This document shows positions 8,635 to 16,211 of a DNA stretch of 35,733 bases, piece by piece. Position numbers and translations under genes: made by a program. Location of the stretch: IMG/VR virus record IMGVR_UViG_3300043408_000023, positions 1-35,733 of that record; one strand, written 5' to 3'. This DNA comes from a virus. Within the stretch, counting starts at the first letter, position 1. Each line of letters begins with the position of its first letter. The notes beneath the pieces are model-generated. The model ran no database searches. It worked only from the letters and a program-made list of their open reading frames with translations, and was not told where the DNA came from.

Positions 8635-8642
8635 CAAAAATA
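8635..8642 (-). promoter_or_regulatory. Putative -7 box TATTTTTG before connector gene
   Basis: Read on the minus strand this matches the Bacteroidota -7 consensus TAnnTTTG, extended by TAAAAA, and lies 16 bases before the ATG at 8619. It follows directly after a terminator, where a new promoter would be useful. No TTG element is seen 17-23 bases upstream, so support is partial. Confidence 0.35.
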
Positions 8643-8659
8643 GTCAAAATTTAACGCAT

Positions 8660-8687
8660 AAAAAAAGGGGTAGTTTTTAGCTACCCC
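8660..8687 (-). terminator. Rho-independent terminator after capsid gene
   Basis: On the minus strand a perfect 7-bp GC-rich stem (GGGGTAG with CTACCCC, arms 8681-8687 and 8667-8673) with a 7-nt loop is followed by seven T residues (8666-8660). It starts 23 bases after the capsid stop codon. It would limit read-through from the highly expressed capsid gene into the connector and tail genes. Confidence 0.85.
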
Positions 8688-8709
8688 CTATATTTAGATT
8701 AGTCTAAGA

Positions 8710-9876
8710 CTAAGCTACGTTACCGAAATCACCATATACAAACGCACCAGCGTAGTAGATAGGGAATGCAATACGAGCTTCAACACGAACAGTAATCATG
8801 TTCTCTGTGAAGTTGTTGCCATCAAACTCAGAGAAACGTACAGAAATACCATCTCTTTGCATGATTTGAGCACCCATAGACCAGTCACCTACTAAGAACT
8901 TGTCAGCAGCAATAGCTGTAGAAGTGTAGATAGGGATACCAGCGATAGATAATTGACCGTTAGTTGTAACGATAGTAGAACCTGGTAAAGAGTAAGCAGA
9001 AGCTGTGTTCTTAGTGTTGATGATGTTAGCCCAATCTGTAGGGTTAATCAAGATACCAGTAGCAGTGTAGTTACTAGCTTCAACTTGTGCAATAGATTGT
9101 ACTAATTGCTCAACGTCTACAGTAGCAGCACCAGAGAATGCAGAAGCAACACCAGTTAAACCTTGTAAGTTAGGAGCAGTACCACTACCACTTAATAATT
9201 GAGCATCTTCAGCTACTAAATACTTCTCTAACAATCTTTGTTGTAAGAAAGAAGTCATAGCAGGAACGTCATCTAACATTTGACGAGAGATTCTAACATA
9301 ACCAGCAATAACTTGTGCAGGAGCATTAGTCATTGTGATGTCGAAATCTACTTGAGCTTTAGCACTACCTTGAGTTTGAGCTGCTGGAGCACCTTCACCA
9401 CCTGTTTCAAGAGGGAAAGTAAACAAACCTTGAGAGATTGTACCTACTGGTAACAAACTTCTAACGTGCACCTTACGAGAAGGTAAGCCATAAACTTGGT
9501 TAGCATATTGACGAGGAATATCACCTGTTAAGTTAACAGCTTCTGTCATATTTCCTACAGCCTTTTGGTCCATTACGAAAGCGTGGTTCTTAATTTCACC
9601 AGCACCTAATTTGCCTAATACATCGGCATTCTTTTCAATTGCTTCAGCTAAAGCACCATTGAAACCTTTTACTTGATTTTCACTCATTTTTACACGATTT
9701 GATTTTGCTTCAAGTTTGTCTGCAGCATCTTTAACTACAGCAACTTGAGATTTTAATTCTTCTAATTCAGATTTAACCGCTTCTACAGCAGTTGCGTTTT
9801 CAGCTTTTGCAGCATCGAATTGTCCGTTAATTTCAGACTTGATACCTTCAAAAGCACTTTTAATTTCTTCTACCAT
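8710..9876 (-). CDS. HK97-fold major capsid protein
   Basis: A 388-residue protein. Residues 1 to about 65 are a charged helical coiled coil rich in Glu, Lys and Ala, which is the delta/scaffolding domain normally removed by the prohead protease encoded just upstream. The body has the usual HK97-family layout: a ROYAL-like RKVHVRSLLPVGTISQGLFTFP stretch, PAQVIAGYVRISRQMLDDVPAM, a long LLEKYLVAEDAQLLSGSG helix, then ILINPTDWANI and a C-terminal VRVEARIAFPIYYAGAFVYGD. It is followed by a strong terminator. Codons are noticeably regular and GC-richer than in neighbouring genes, as expected for high expression. Confidence 0.93.
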   Translation of the reverse strand: MVEEIKSAFEGIKSEINGQFDAAKAENATAVEAVKSELEELKSQVAVVKDAADKLEAKSNRVKMSENQVKGFNGALAEAIEKNADVLGKLGAGEIKNHAFVMDQKAVGNMTEAVNLTGDIPRQYANQVYGLPSRKVHVRSLLPVGTISQGLFTFPLETGGEGAPAAQTQGSAKAQVDFDITMTNAPAQVIAGYVRISRQMLDDVPAMTSFLQQRLLEKYLVAEDAQLLSGSGTAPNLQGLTGVASAFSGAATVDVEQLVQSIAQVEASNYTATGILINPTDWANIINTKNTASAYSLPGSTIVTTNGQLSIAGIPIYTSTAIAADKFLVGDWSMGAQIMQRDGISVRFSEFDGNNFTENMITVRVEARIAFPIYYAGAFVYGDFGNVA

Positions 9877-10652
9877 TAGTTGAAAATTTTAAATGATTTT
9901 AAATAATTGTTTACCTCTACATCGATAGAAATAGTCGGGTTTTCTTCTTCTTCCAATGCCTCATCTTCTGACTCACCTTCTGGTTGCAATTCAGATGGTG
10001 CTTCAACAGGCGGTTGTTCTTCTGAAGGAACTGACTCTTCGTCTTCCATTTCTGCTAGGTATTGTTGTAATTGTTTTAGCTTCAACTCCAATAAGCCAAA
10101 AGTCTCGTCCGTATAAAGACCATTTCTTAAAGACTTGATAGTTTTACTTATCTCGTCAATAACTGTAGCCTTAATTTCAGACTTAACCATAACTGTTGGT
10201 GTATTACTATTAGCTCCCCATAATACGGATGAGCCTTCAAACAATTTAATTTCTGTGATTTCGGTTACTCCCATGCTTCTTTCTGCAGATTTTACAGTTT
10301 GAAATCCGATGCTATGTTCAGTTATATGCCCATCTTTATACAACTCGTAAGTATCTCTACCTAAAGTTGTGTTTGGCATTTTAACATAAGCCTTCAATCC
10401 AAAGCTATCTTCCATCATTTCGTATGGTTTAGCTATAGGCTTGTCTGTAGAATGGTTGAACAAGTGCCAGATTCTATTCTTGCCTTGTGGACCATTTTCT
10501 TTCAATGATTTAGTGAACGCACCAGGAGTGATAATATCACCATCGCTATCTACGTTACCAAATGCGGAATAGTAAACCACTACGGTTCTTGAGTCATCCG
10601 ACATATCTATCGGTGCTCCACTTACTCCTTTTCTGTTATAAAAATTACTCAT
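9876..10652 (-). CDS. HK97-family prohead protease
   Basis: A 258-residue serine protease of the U35/HK97 type. It has the strand VVVYYSAFGNVDSDGDIITPGAF, then WHLFNHSTDKPIAKP with the candidate catalytic His (H67, or H63), and EHSIGF with the candidate catalytic Ser (S114). The C-terminal third is a Glu/Pro-rich acidic tail (about residues 195-245). It should mature the prohead by removing the capsid delta domain. Its stop overlaps the capsid start as TAATG at 9876. The acidic tail is longer than in the shortest homologues and may act as internal scaffold; that is a guess. Confidence 0.88.
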   Translation of the reverse strand: MSNFYNRKGVSGAPIDMSDDSRTVVVYYSAFGNVDSDGDIITPGAFTKSLKENGPQGKNRIWHLFNHSTDKPIAKPYEMMEDSFGLKAYVKMPNTTLGRDTYELYKDGHITEHSIGFQTVKSAERSMGVTEITEIKLFEGSSVLWGANSNTPTVMVKSEIKATVIDEISKTIKSLRNGLYTDETFGLLELKLKQLQQYLAEMEDEESVPSEEQPPVEAPSELQPEGESEDEALEEEENPTISIDVEVNNYLKSFKIFN

Positions 10653-10662
10653 ATTTATTTGT

Positions 10663-11493
10663 TTATGCTATATAGACAGTACAACATCTACAGTTGCAGT
10701 TATTAATTGCTCCTCCTGATGCATCATGTGCATATTGCATTTGTATTACTCCTTGATTTGGTGTGTTAACCATAAATGGTTGATCCACCAATATTCTCGT
10801 TCCTCCCTTATCAGGATCAGTCATCTTATCTAAATCCAAGTGCCAAAATCTAGGTGCTGACATATACTCAGAGTGAATCCATTGTTTTGTCAATGGAACT
10901 ATAGAATATTTAGTTGCACCAAATGCACCTGTACTTAAAGCTTGATGGCTTTCGGTACGAGCAATCAAAAGACTTCTTGAGTTGTTAATCTTACCTTCTT
11001 TCAATAGCTTAACAGCCATTGCATCGATTTCGTTTTGGGTAAGACTATTCTCTTGTCCGTAACGTATTGCATAGTTCAGAATACGAGCTATCTCGGTTTC
11101 TGTAGTGTTCTCTATGCCGTACATCTTGGTTCCACTAATCGCAGTCCAATAAGATAACATAAATGCTAACCATTCGTCTGCTATATCTAGCGGATCAAAG
11201 TCTATAGACTCTTCTTTTTTAAACTTGTCAAATATCTTCTGATAACGCATTGCAGTATAACCGCCTACGTTTTCATACAAATTTCGTAAAATATTATTAA
11301 TTGACTTTGAGTCAAATAATGCTTCACGATTATTTACTGTTTGTTGTACTCCCATTTTCTCCACCAACGAAGCAGCTTTGTCAAAATCAGCTTGTAGTAC
11401 TGCCTTTATTTTAGGTTGGTACTCTCTGATTGATTTCCTTGCAATCTTTTGTTGCAAAGCAAACTGCTGAGATGGATATAAAATTTTAGCCAT
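10663..11493 (-). CDS. Phage head morphogenesis (MuF/SPP1 gp7-like) protein
   Basis: A 276-residue protein next to the portal gene. The C-terminal 120 residues carry the MuF signature: SRSLLIARTESHQALSTGAF, then KQWIHSEYMSAPRFWHLDL, a PFMVNTPNQG segment and the terminal CNCRC motif. These proteins bind the portal, enter the prohead and are often carried with the DNA. The N-terminal half is helical and not recognisable. No extra toxin or polymorphic domain is fused, unlike in some MuF proteins. Its start overlaps the portal stop by one base. Confidence 0.85.
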   Translation of the reverse strand: MAKILYPSQQFALQQKIARKSIREYQPKIKAVLQADFDKAASLVEKMGVQQTVNNREALFDSKSINNILRNLYENVGGYTAMRYQKIFDKFKKEESIDFDPLDIADEWLAFMLSYWTAISGTKMYGIENTTETEIARILNYAIRYGQENSLTQNEIDAMAVKLLKEGKINNSRSLLIARTESHQALSTGAFGATKYSIVPLTKQWIHSEYMSAPRFWHLDLDKMTDPDKGGTRILVDQPFMVNTPNQGVIQMQYAHDASGGAINNCNCRCCTVYIA

Positions 11494-12902
11494 TATTTAA
11501 CTGGAGGCAAGTTGTAATCTCCTTGTTGTTGAGCATTACGAGGATCTTGCAACATTGTTAGTTCGTCTATAGGTAAGTAACCAGCAGGAATAAAGATTTC
11601 ATTCATCACTTCATCAGGCATAGTCTCGTAACGCATAGCCACACGCTTCTCGTTAGGAGTAATCCACCATGACTGAGAAAGGATTGCACTTAACTCTTTC
11701 ATGTCCTCTTGTAATTCAGGGAACACAGTCAAGTCAAAGTCAATGTATGTATCTCTACCCATTTCGTTACCAAAGAATCTATTCATAGCATCACGAATAG
11801 CTACTAACTCAGGAAGTACCACTTGGGTTAACATTTCCTTCTTAGCTTCCTTCATGTTGTTATAAGTCTTGTTATCTGGATCGTTAAACAATGCAGAGTT
11901 CACTCCGTAAACGTTACATAACTCACGCAAAGTGATTTTCTCAGATTCTAACAACTGCAAGTCAACTGGAGACAAGCCCATGTTCAACCAACCTAGCTCA
12001 GCACCTGCTATTAGGATTCTACCAGCATTCTGCACTATACCGCCTTGTGTCTTAGTTCCGTATTGATTGTAGAAATCTTCTTTTAACTTACCTGCTGCCT
12101 CTGGTCCGAAGTCATTGTTACCTTCCTTAGCATATAGCACACCTTTAGGACCTTGATTCTGTAACATACCGATTGAAGTGTCCTTAGCGTCATTAGAACG
12201 AGTTACAGTTCTAAATGCTGCTTGTAGTGGGCTTAAACCATATAGCTGTTGTCCGTTAGTGTCAAAGTAAGGGTTGAAGTATTTCAGATGTATCACATCC
12301 TTCGCTGGTAAATTATCCCATCCTACCAAAGTGAATGTGTACCCTTCAACCCCATTAATAGTGCCATCAGAAATTATGGCTACATATTGGGATGGGAGAA
12401 CTACTAATTCCTGTACCTTACCATTAGACAATCTATTTGCCCATATGTAAGTATTACCTGTGATTAGTTTGTACCCAATCATATTCTCGATTAACTCAGA
12501 GAAAGATTGGTATTCATTAGGTTGTTGTAACAAATCGTTTAACGGAGAATCAGCTACCTCTTCTATTGCCTTAACTCTAACTAATTCAGCTTTAGCCAAG
12601 TCAGCAGTAGAGGAAGCGTTAGCTATCAAAGATTTATATTGATTGAACGCTTTTTTGTTTTTAACGCTGTAAACGTAGAAAGGTACAGTTGATACTGTCT
12701 TTGCTATTCTTTTAACTACAGCATACACCTCACTATTGTTACAATAATCGTTTACGAACTTCTTGTCGTTAATATCAGGATATAGAACCCTTCCTTTAAT
12801 TAAACCTGCGAAGTCTGCTAATGGATTAGACGGAAAGCCAATATTGGTTACACCCTTTTTCTTGAAAGGATTTAAGTTACCTACAAATTCAGTAAATTTC
12901 AC
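11493..12902 (-). CDS. HK97-type portal protein
   Basis: A 469-residue portal. Recognisable segments are EVYAVVKRIAKTVSTVPFYVYS, SPLNDLLQQPNEYQSFSELIENMIGYKLITGNTYIWANR, and VIHLKYFNPYF...GLSPLQAAFRTV, then a long stem/crown helix region around NKTYNNMKEAKKEMLTQVVLPEL. The portal forms the dodecameric DNA entry ring. The start is GTG at 12902; no in-frame ATG lies nearby and the N-terminus has normal portal content from there. A TTG-N18-TACTTTTG promoter-like element ends 16 bases before it. Confidence 0.9.
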   Translation of the reverse strand: MKFTEFVGNLNPFKKKGVTNIGFPSNPLADFAGLIKGRVLYPDINDKKFVNDYCNNSEVYAVVKRIAKTVSTVPFYVYSVKNKKAFNQYKSLIANASSTADLAKAELVRVKAIEEVADSPLNDLLQQPNEYQSFSELIENMIGYKLITGNTYIWANRLSNGKVQELVVLPSQYVAIISDGTINGVEGYTFTLVGWDNLPAKDVIHLKYFNPYFDTNGQQLYGLSPLQAAFRTVTRSNDAKDTSIGMLQNQGPKGVLYAKEGNNDFGPEAAGKLKEDFYNQYGTKTQGGIVQNAGRILIAGAELGWLNMGLSPVDLQLLESEKITLRELCNVYGVNSALFNDPDNKTYNNMKEAKKEMLTQVVLPELVAIRDAMNRFFGNEMGRDTYIDFDLTVFPELQEDMKELSAILSQSWWITPNEKRVAMRYETMPDEVMNEIFIPAGYLPIDELTMLQDPRNAQQQGDYNLPPVK

Positions 12903-12917
12903 TATAAGATGTTTTTA

Positions 12918-12946
12918 CAAAAGTAAACAATTTTTATGCTACACAA
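12918..12946 (-). promoter_or_regulatory. Putative late promoter before portal gene
   Basis: On the minus strand TTG (12946-12944) is followed after 18 bases by TACTTTTG (12925-12918). This fits the TTG-N17-23-TAnnTTTG promoter reported for Flavobacterium. The -7 box ends 16 bases before the GTG start. It lies in the 36-base gap between the large terminase and portal genes. Confidence 0.5.
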
Positions 12947-14075
12947 CCCATCCTCTTTTAGGTTTCGCAAATTTTGTGTATATGGCATACCTCATCGCAT
13001 CCATTATGTGGTCACGATATTTCACAGGCTCATCCAAAGTATTGCCATCAGGATCAGTTTTCCATTTGTAGTTTTTAATCTCATCGAGTAAATCTAGTGA
13101 ATCACTCTTCACTATCAACGGAAATGATTTCACCTTGTTGATACCTGCAAACACATCCTTTACCGCACTCTTTAGATTAAACCCTGCTTTGTTGACCTCA
13201 GCAATGGTTTTAGGTTCTGCTGGATCGGCAAAGATTTCTGAGTTCCTATCAAGCCCTAAAGCCCTCATCCTGTCGATTAGTAAAGCTGTTGACATTTTAG
13301 TGTCGTAAATGAGCTGGTCCACATACATTTCGTTATCGTAGAATTTGACACGAACGAGTGCTGTCTGATTGTTGAAGCCAAAGTCCAAACCATAAAATAT
13401 ATCCCCTCCTTCTGGGAAAGTTCTTCTGCGTTTCCAATGAGTATAAATAGTCGCTTCAGAGATGGCTCTCTCTCCTAAACCATAAACACGCCAGTATTCA
13501 TGGTCGGCATCTTTAAGCCTTTCAATCTCTTCAATGATAGATTTTTCTAAAAATGGGTTATCTCTGTAGGTAGTGATGGTAAAGTCAGCATCCTCACGAG
13601 GAATCACCTTGTCATATATCCAAGAGTAGTAGTCTGATGGGTTGTAGTCAATCACAATCTTCTCGGTTGTACGAAGGGCTAACTGCATCCAAGATTCGTA
13701 GTTCACCTCATTCGCCTCGTTGATGAAAAGATAGTTACGCTTACGACCTCTGATTTTTTGAGGCTGGTCGGTAGACACAAACTCTACGGTGTTGCCTCCT
13801 AAAAAGTACAGACTTTCTGATTTGTTGTGTTTGTCTTCGGAGTACAAGCCATATTTTGAAAGTATCTCTATGAAGTCTCTCATTACAGAACCCTTGATAG
13901 ACGGTAGCGAGGAACGGCAGATAGTCAGTGTCTTTCCCTTTTCTTGTAACAGTTTGACGATAAACCATGTCAAGATATTGTATGTCTTGCCACTTCTGGT
14001 TCCTCCTTGCATAACTGAAATCTTTTTTTGACTTTCTTGCAGGATTTGGAATACTTTGTTGGTTGTTACATTCAT
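12939..14075 (-). CDS. terL: Terminase large subunit
   Basis: A 378-residue DNA-packaging motor. The ATPase has a Walker A motif QGGTRSGKT (23-31) and a Walker B motif YLFINEANE (115-123). The nuclease has acidic residues in GLDFGF (D231), FADP (D284) and HIMDAMRYAIY (D359). The plan fits the PBSX/SPP1-like Terminase_3/6 group. At 378 residues it is at the short end of the family, but all motifs are present. It lies 256 bases downstream of the small subunit, across an unusual structured non-coding stretch, and 36 bases before the portal. Confidence 0.94.
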   Translation of the reverse strand: MNVTTNKVFQILQESQKKISVMQGGTRSGKTYNILTWFIVKLLQEKGKTLTICRSSLPSIKGSVMRDFIEILSKYGLYSEDKHNKSESLYFLGGNTVEFVSTDQPQKIRGRKRNYLFINEANEVNYESWMQLALRTTEKIVIDYNPSDYYSWIYDKVIPREDADFTITTYRDNPFLEKSIIEEIERLKDADHEYWRVYGLGERAISEATIYTHWKRRRTFPEGGDIFYGLDFGFNNQTALVRVKFYDNEMYVDQLIYDTKMSTALLIDRMRALGLDRNSEIFADPAEPKTIAEVNKAGFNLKSAVKDVFAGINKVKSFPLIVKSDSLDLLDEIKNYKWKTDPDGNTLDEPVKYRDHIMDAMRYAIYTKFAKPKRGWVV

Positions 14076-14105
14076 TCATGTTGGTTTTTGGTTAGTGTTG
14101 AGTTA

Positions 14106-14257
14106 TTTCAACAAATTTGACACATATGTTGAAAATATGCATCAAAAAATGCGATTTATGACACATATCAAGTCAAGTTTCAGCTTTACAGACCCCCTCT
14201 GGTCAAGCAACAGCTATACTTTTTATTTTGAGCCGATTACAGCCATTATTCGGCTCA
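14106..14257. repeat. Hairpins and direct repeats between terminase genes (packaging-site candidate)
   Basis: The 256 bases between the two terminase genes hold several ordered elements. TTTCAACA (14106-14113) is inverted as TGTTGAAA (14127-14134) around a 13-base loop. TGACACATAT occurs at 14118-14127 and 14159-14168. GCAT and ATGC flank a CAAAAA loop. TGAGCCGA (14229-14236) pairs with TCGGCTCA (14250-14257), also around 13 bases. None has a T-tract making it a normal terminator. Cos and pac sites commonly lie beside or inside small terminase genes, so this is a candidate recognition site. No coding frame here looks real. Confidence 0.4.
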
Positions 14258-14331
14258 TTTGATGTCATAGTACTATTTTATCATTAAAGTGTCTTAAATC
14301 GTCTTAAAATAGCCTTTAAATTGATTTTAGA

Positions 14332-14895
14332 CTACTCCTCGTATTCGTCTTGGTCATTTAGGTCTAAATATTCGCCTTTATCATGGTCATACAACGGAAT
14401 TTCATCGATTTCTCCAGCCTTAGTAGCTGGGATAACCATACCTGGCTCACTTTGTGTATCAAAGTTTATTATTTGACCATCACTATGTGGCAATTCCTTG
14501 TGCTCATCACCATCTAACTGCTTTTGGATATTAGGCAACTCTTCTGGTCGAACGACATTCACCGTAATCTGTTTCACCACATCGCCTTCGTGAGCAACCT
14601 CTTGTTTCTCGATATAGCCTCTACGCTTTCCTTTGGTCTTTAGTAGGAACATAGTCGCTAAGGTATCACCCCTAGCAATCCTCTCCATTAACTTCTGCTC
14701 TCCGAAGTCTAACATAATCTCTTCAGGCTCTATTTCAGCTAAACGCTTTCTGAACTCAGGATCTTTCTCGCACCATGACTTGTACATCCCTCTTGATACC
14801 CCTGCTGCTTCACAGCTAATCGTGATATTGCCAAAGTTCTCCTTATAGGCTATGATAAAAGCCTCTTTACTTATCTCTTTAAATTCTGCATTCAT
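14332..14895 (-). CDS. terS: Terminase small subunit
   Basis: A 187-residue protein. The N-terminal 50 residues form a DNA-binding helix-turn-helix (FIIAYKENFGNITISCEAAGVSRGMYKSWCEKDPEF). It is followed by a helical oligomerisation region (IMLDFGEQKLMERIARGDTLATMFLLKTKGKRRGY). That pairing is typical of small terminases that recognise the packaging site. The C-terminal 60 residues are very acidic (ending DLNDQDEYEE) and probably flexible, perhaps contacting the large subunit. It is one base from the 14897-15109 gene. Confidence 0.88.
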   Translation of the reverse strand: MNAEFKEISKEAFIIAYKENFGNITISCEAAGVSRGMYKSWCEKDPEFRKRLAEIEPEEIMLDFGEQKLMERIARGDTLATMFLLKTKGKRRGYIEKQEVAHEGDVVKQITVNVVRPEELPNIQKQLDGDEHKELPHSDGQIINFDTQSEPGMVIPATKAGEIDEIPLYDHDKGEYLDLNDQDEYEE

Positions 14896-14896
14896 A

Positions 14897-15109
14897 TTAG
14901 TTGTTGGTTATTTGATAGTAACATTCAGATGGGTTATAAATATCAAGCGATGAATCATAATGACCTTGTATATAAGCTTCTCTTGCAAAATCTGCCTCTT
15001 TAGCAAGTAGCTCCTGAGCCTTTTGCATTATCTCATATCCTTCAGATGATTTATCATACTCTGGTTTTTCATTAAACCATTTCATAAGATCTTGTAGTGG
15101 TGATTTCAT
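14897..15109 (-). CDS. Small protein, first gene of the late arm
   Basis: A 70-residue acidic helical protein (LQDLMKWFNEKPEYDK, AQELLAKEADFAREAYIQGH). It is one base upstream of the small terminase gene and is the first gene of the long minus-strand operon. Small proteins with an LLxxEkxxIxxAYxxG-like core are frequent in this position in Bacteroidota phages, but I know of no assigned function. It may be a regulator or terminase partner; that is speculation. The leader upstream contains TATTTTG-type sequences that are only one-base-short variants of the -7 consensus. Confidence 0.6.
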   Translation of the reverse strand: MKSPLQDLMKWFNEKPEYDKSSEGYEIMQKAQELLAKEADFAREAYIQGHYDSSLDIYNPSECYYQITNN

Positions 15110-15441
15110 ATTATATTTATTTTTAATGTGTCTATTACAAAATAAAAAAAATCAAAATACAAAAATGTTAAAGTCATTGTTTCGTATCAGAATTTTAGGG
15201 GGCACAAGCCACTCCCCTATTATTCTATGCGAAAGGAAAGGGTAGGGGGTCTACTACAATAACCAATAATATATATTATGTTAAATAGACTATCCTATCC
15301 CCTCCCCTATCGATGGCAAAGCTAGGGATAATTAATGATTTGTTGGTAGGTCATTTTCGCCAACTAACCCACAATAGACCTAATATACTATTAATACACT
15401 ACTAACTATATCTTTATTCTATCTAGTTACTATTCTATTAA

Positions 15442-15461
15442 TACTATATAATTATATAGTA
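15442..15461. repeat. Perfect 20-bp AT palindrome
   Basis: TACTATATAATTATATAGTA is its own reverse complement over 20 bases. It lies in the middle of the divergent control region and could be an operator for a dimeric protein, a cruciform, or an easily melted site. Confidence 0.85.
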
Positions 15462-15509
15462 ACTATATAATATTATAATATAAGTATATTATATTAATAC
15501 TATATAGTT
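15461..15509. repeat. Imperfect inverted repeat, AT-rich
   Basis: AACTATATA (15461-15469) is inverted as TATATAGTT (15501-15509), with further partly complementary A/T sequence between them, giving a long imperfect hairpin. It abuts the 20-bp palindrome. Low complexity means some of this symmetry could be chance. Confidence 0.6.
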
Positions 15510-15610
15510 ATATAACAGGATAACAAAAATAATTTAAACTTTTTTATACTTTTTTATACTTTGTATTAATTTAGTTTATATCTTTATATCCAAATCAAAT
15601 CAATAAAACT

Positions 15611-15733
15611 ATGAACACACACATCACACTAGCCGAATTACTACTAATCTTTATTGTTTGTTTACCTGTATATGCATTGGGCAAAACAATAATTGAAAGT
15701 ATTAAACCAACAAACAAAAACAATAACCAATAA
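15611..15733 (+). CDS. Small membrane protein, first early gene
   Basis: Forty residues starting MNTHITLAELLLIFIVCLP. It is predicted to have one membrane helix (about residues 8-24) and a short charged Asn/Lys-rich tail. It is the first ATG after the divergent control region and has an A/C-rich leader like the genes that follow. Function is unknown; small early membrane proteins in phages often act on host processes, but nothing here shows that. Confidence 0.5.
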   Translation: MNTHITLAELLLIFIVCLPVYALGKTIIESIKPTNKNNNQ

Positions 15734-15744
15734 AATCAAACATC

Positions 15745-15885
15745 ATGAGAGAAATAAAAGACAACTACAATAACCAGTACGGATATTTCCCAACCGATGC
15801 GGAAATACTTAGCCTTTATTTATTGGGTGAATTAAAAATAAATGATAAACAAGAAAACGAACTTTTAAGATATTTTAATTTATAA
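15745..15885 (+). CDS. Small early protein, unknown
   Basis: Forty-six residues, MREIKDNYNNQYGYFPTDAE then a helical ILSLYLLGELKINDKQENELLRYF segment. It starts 11 bases after the previous gene with a leader ending CAAACATC, like other early leaders in this arm. Composition and spacing favour a real gene. No family is recognised. Confidence 0.5.
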   Translation: MREIKDNYNNQYGYFPTDAEILSLYLLGELKINDKQENELLRYFNL

Positions 15886-15905
15886 AACTTTTAAATTTTA
15901 CAACT

Positions 15906-16190
15906 ATGCAAACAACACAACAACAAGAAAGAAAGACTTACAATGGCTGGCACAATTATGCAACATGGCGTATTGCTTTAGAGTGGTTCGATGATTTTAA
16001 CCCTCACGAACATGAAACGGATGTTTATACCCTTTCAAGATTATTGCAAAGCTATGTCGAGGATACTTTGGAGGAAACAACAACGCAAAGCCAGATCGTT
16101 ATAGACTATGCTTTAGCCTTTACTAGCGATGTGAATTGGTACGAAATTGCGGAACACTTAATAAACGAACAAGAACAAATAAATTCATAA
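15906..16190 (+). CDS. Small early protein with NGWxNYATW motif
   Basis: A 94-residue acidic protein. The YNGWHNYATWRIALEWFDD stretch (about residues 12-30) resembles a family of small phage and plasmid proteins sharing an NGWxNxxTWxVALW-type motif, which includes DUF7249-like entries. The rest is helical (VYTLSRLLQSYVEDTLEE, WYEIAEHLINEQEQ). Function is not known for the family to my knowledge. It is the third gene of the early arm, 21 bases before the clamp-like gene. Confidence 0.7.
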   Translation: MQTTQQQERKTYNGWHNYATWRIALEWFDDFNPHEHETDVYTLSRLLQSYVEDTLEETTTQSQIVIDYALAFTSDVNWYEIAEHLINEQEQINS

Positions 16191-16211
16191 AATCATTAAA
16201 ACACCACAACA

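Larger units (their letters stand above)
15110..15610. promoter_or_regulatory. Divergent control region between early and late arms
   Basis: About 500 bases with no credible gene, between the divergent arms. The left part (15190-15320) has GC islands: TAGGGG (15196-15201) can pair with CCCCTA (15214-15219), and CTCCCCTAT is repeated at 15212-15220 and 15302-15310. The middle (15420-15515) is almost pure A/T with large palindromes. The right part has tandem CTTTTTTATA units (15540-15560) just before the first early gene. No exact TAnnTTTG box is present, only near-matches such as TATCTTTA at 15579-15586. It presumably holds the early and late promoters and operators. Confidence 0.6.

Noticed and set aside
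13741-14079. A 112-residue frame on the minus strand overlapping the start of the large terminase gene
   Set aside because: It lies in another frame of the clearly coding terminase N-terminus, with a basic, low-order composition and no motif.
14056-14262. A 68-residue plus-strand frame between the terminase genes
   Set aside because: It is antisense to late transcription, covers the inverted repeats, and has no leader like the real plus-strand genes.
15190-15320. A G-quadruplex in the GC islands of the control region
   Set aside because: There are only two or three G runs of adequate length on either strand, so a stable four-tract structure is not supported.
15420-15515. The AT palindromes as the main replication origin
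   Set aside because: No iterons or DnaA-type boxes flank them, whereas the repeats within the initiator gene form a complete origin pattern.
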